From SIG220 sp045615545 (GTDB taxonomy: Bacteria > Bacillota_I > Bacilli_A > RFN20 > CAG-826), in assembly GCA_045615545.1 (NCBI GenBank), contig JAZLFA010000033.1, positions 1 through 7,365 on the forward strand: a stretch of 7,365 bases of DNA, given 5' to 3'. A program made the translations under genes and the position numbers. Position 1 is the stretch's first letter, and each line of letters opens with the position of its first letter. Positions 6,989 to 7,365 of the stretch are shown here, piece after piece. A model generated the notes under the pieces. The model did not search any database. It was given only the letters and a program-made list of their open reading frames with translations, and was not told where the DNA came from.

Positions 6989-7365
6989 TGAATTTATCTA
7001 TTAGATTACAAGCCATCTATAATATGGTACCAAAAGCGGTGGTTGCCGATATTGGCGCCGACCATGGGAAACTAATTATTTCCTTATTTAATGATGAAAA
7101 AATAATTAAAGGATATGCGGTTGAAAATAAAAAAGGGCCGTATGAAAGACTTACTAAAGCACTTAAAGAAAATAACCTCATCGATGATATTATTCCATTA
7201 TTTTCTGATGGTATATCCGATTTGCCAGATACAGTATCAACTGTCATATTAGCGGGAATGGGTGGAAAAACTATTATTGATATCCTATACGCTCATAAAG
7301 AAAAATTAAAATTCATCGATACCATTATTGTTGATGCCCATTCAAATGTTCCTAAAGTAAGAAAA
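6988..7365 (+). CDS. trmK: tRNA (adenine22-N1)-methyltransferase TrmK, 3'-partial
   Basis: TrmK (YqfN in Bacillus) is a SAM-dependent methyltransferase that makes m1A at position 22 of certain tRNAs. The frame is open for 126 codons to the window end with no stop; the family is about 225-240 residues, so roughly half is present. The start NLSIRLQAIYNMVP fits the family's opening (LS.RL...A..IP). SAM motif I is VVADIGADHGKL (18-29), a conserved GP follows at 50-51, and the characteristic AGMGG sits at 89-93. Beyond it, where Bacillus TrmK reads LILQPN, this protein reads IIVDAHSN (113-120), a departure worth noting. The ATG overlaps the rpoD stop as TAATG and has AAGGAA 7 bases upstream. The position directly after the primary sigma gene is that of trmK in Bacillus (where cccA may intervene) and of the MG248-type gene in mycoplasmas. 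The family assignment is secure; the tRNA specificity is inferred from the family. Confidence 0.9.
   Translation, partial: MNLSIRLQAIYNMVPKAVVADIGADHGKLIISLFNDEKIIKGYAVENKKGPYERLTKALKENNLIDDIIPLFSDGISDLPDTVSTVILAGMGGKTIIDILYAHKEKLKFIDTIIVDAHSNVPKVRK

Noticed and set aside
1..7365. Hidden novel system, mobile element, CRISPR array or RNA gene
   Set aside because: Apart from the 100-bp gap at 2427-2526 and an 11-bp gap, the whole window is covered by eight recognisable housekeeping genes; no direct-repeat array, tRNA-like fold, transposase or integrase motif was seen on either strand.

Overview
The window is a stretch of housekeeping chromosome from a low-G+C Gram-positive bacterium (Bacillota, or a walled or near-walled relative of the Mollicutes). 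It is visibly AT-rich, uses A/T-ending codons heavily, and follows the conserved firmicute gene order ybeY - cdd - era - recO - glyS - dnaG - rpoD - trmK. All eight genes lie on the + strand. Every tryptophan codon I checked is TGG, so the genetic code looks standard. This argues against a TGA=Trp mycoplasma, although none of the seven visible stop codons is TGA. Full-length recO, dnaG and cdd suggest a genome that is compact but not extremely reduced. Candidates are Erysipelotrichia-, RF39- or Acholeplasma-like Bacilli; the exact lineage cannot be fixed from this sequence.

Layout: positions 1-2426 hold a tight gene string. It consists of ybeY (5' end outside the window; rRNA maturation endonuclease), cdd (cytidine deaminase), era (ribosome-assembly GTPase with KH domain) and recO (recombination mediator), separated by 2, -1 and -1 bases. 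Positions 2427-2526 form the only real intergenic gap (100 bp). It carries a 12-bp perfect palindrome, a good sigma-A-type promoter and a strong ribosome binding site. From 2527 a second tight string follows: glyS (single-chain glycyl-tRNA synthetase), dnaG (primase), rpoD (primary sigma factor) and trmK (tRNA m1A22 methyltransferase, cut by the window end), spaced -1, +11 and -1.

Together the genes serve core information processing: rRNA maturation and ribosome assembly (YbeY, Era), tRNA charging and modification (GlyS, TrmK), replication priming (DnaG), recombinational repair (RecO), transcription initiation (RpoD) and pyrimidine salvage (Cdd). The glyS-dnaG-rpoD string is a form of the classic macromolecular synthesis operon.

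I found no mobile element, CRISPR array, RNA gene, toxin-antitoxin, phage or defence gene, and no undescribed system. The points most worth a second look are modest: the palindrome abutting the glyS promoter, the strongly bipolar (basic then acidic) N-terminus of the sigma factor, the lack of room for a T-box leader before glyS, and the repeated TAATG stop/start overlaps paired with weak ribosome binding sites.
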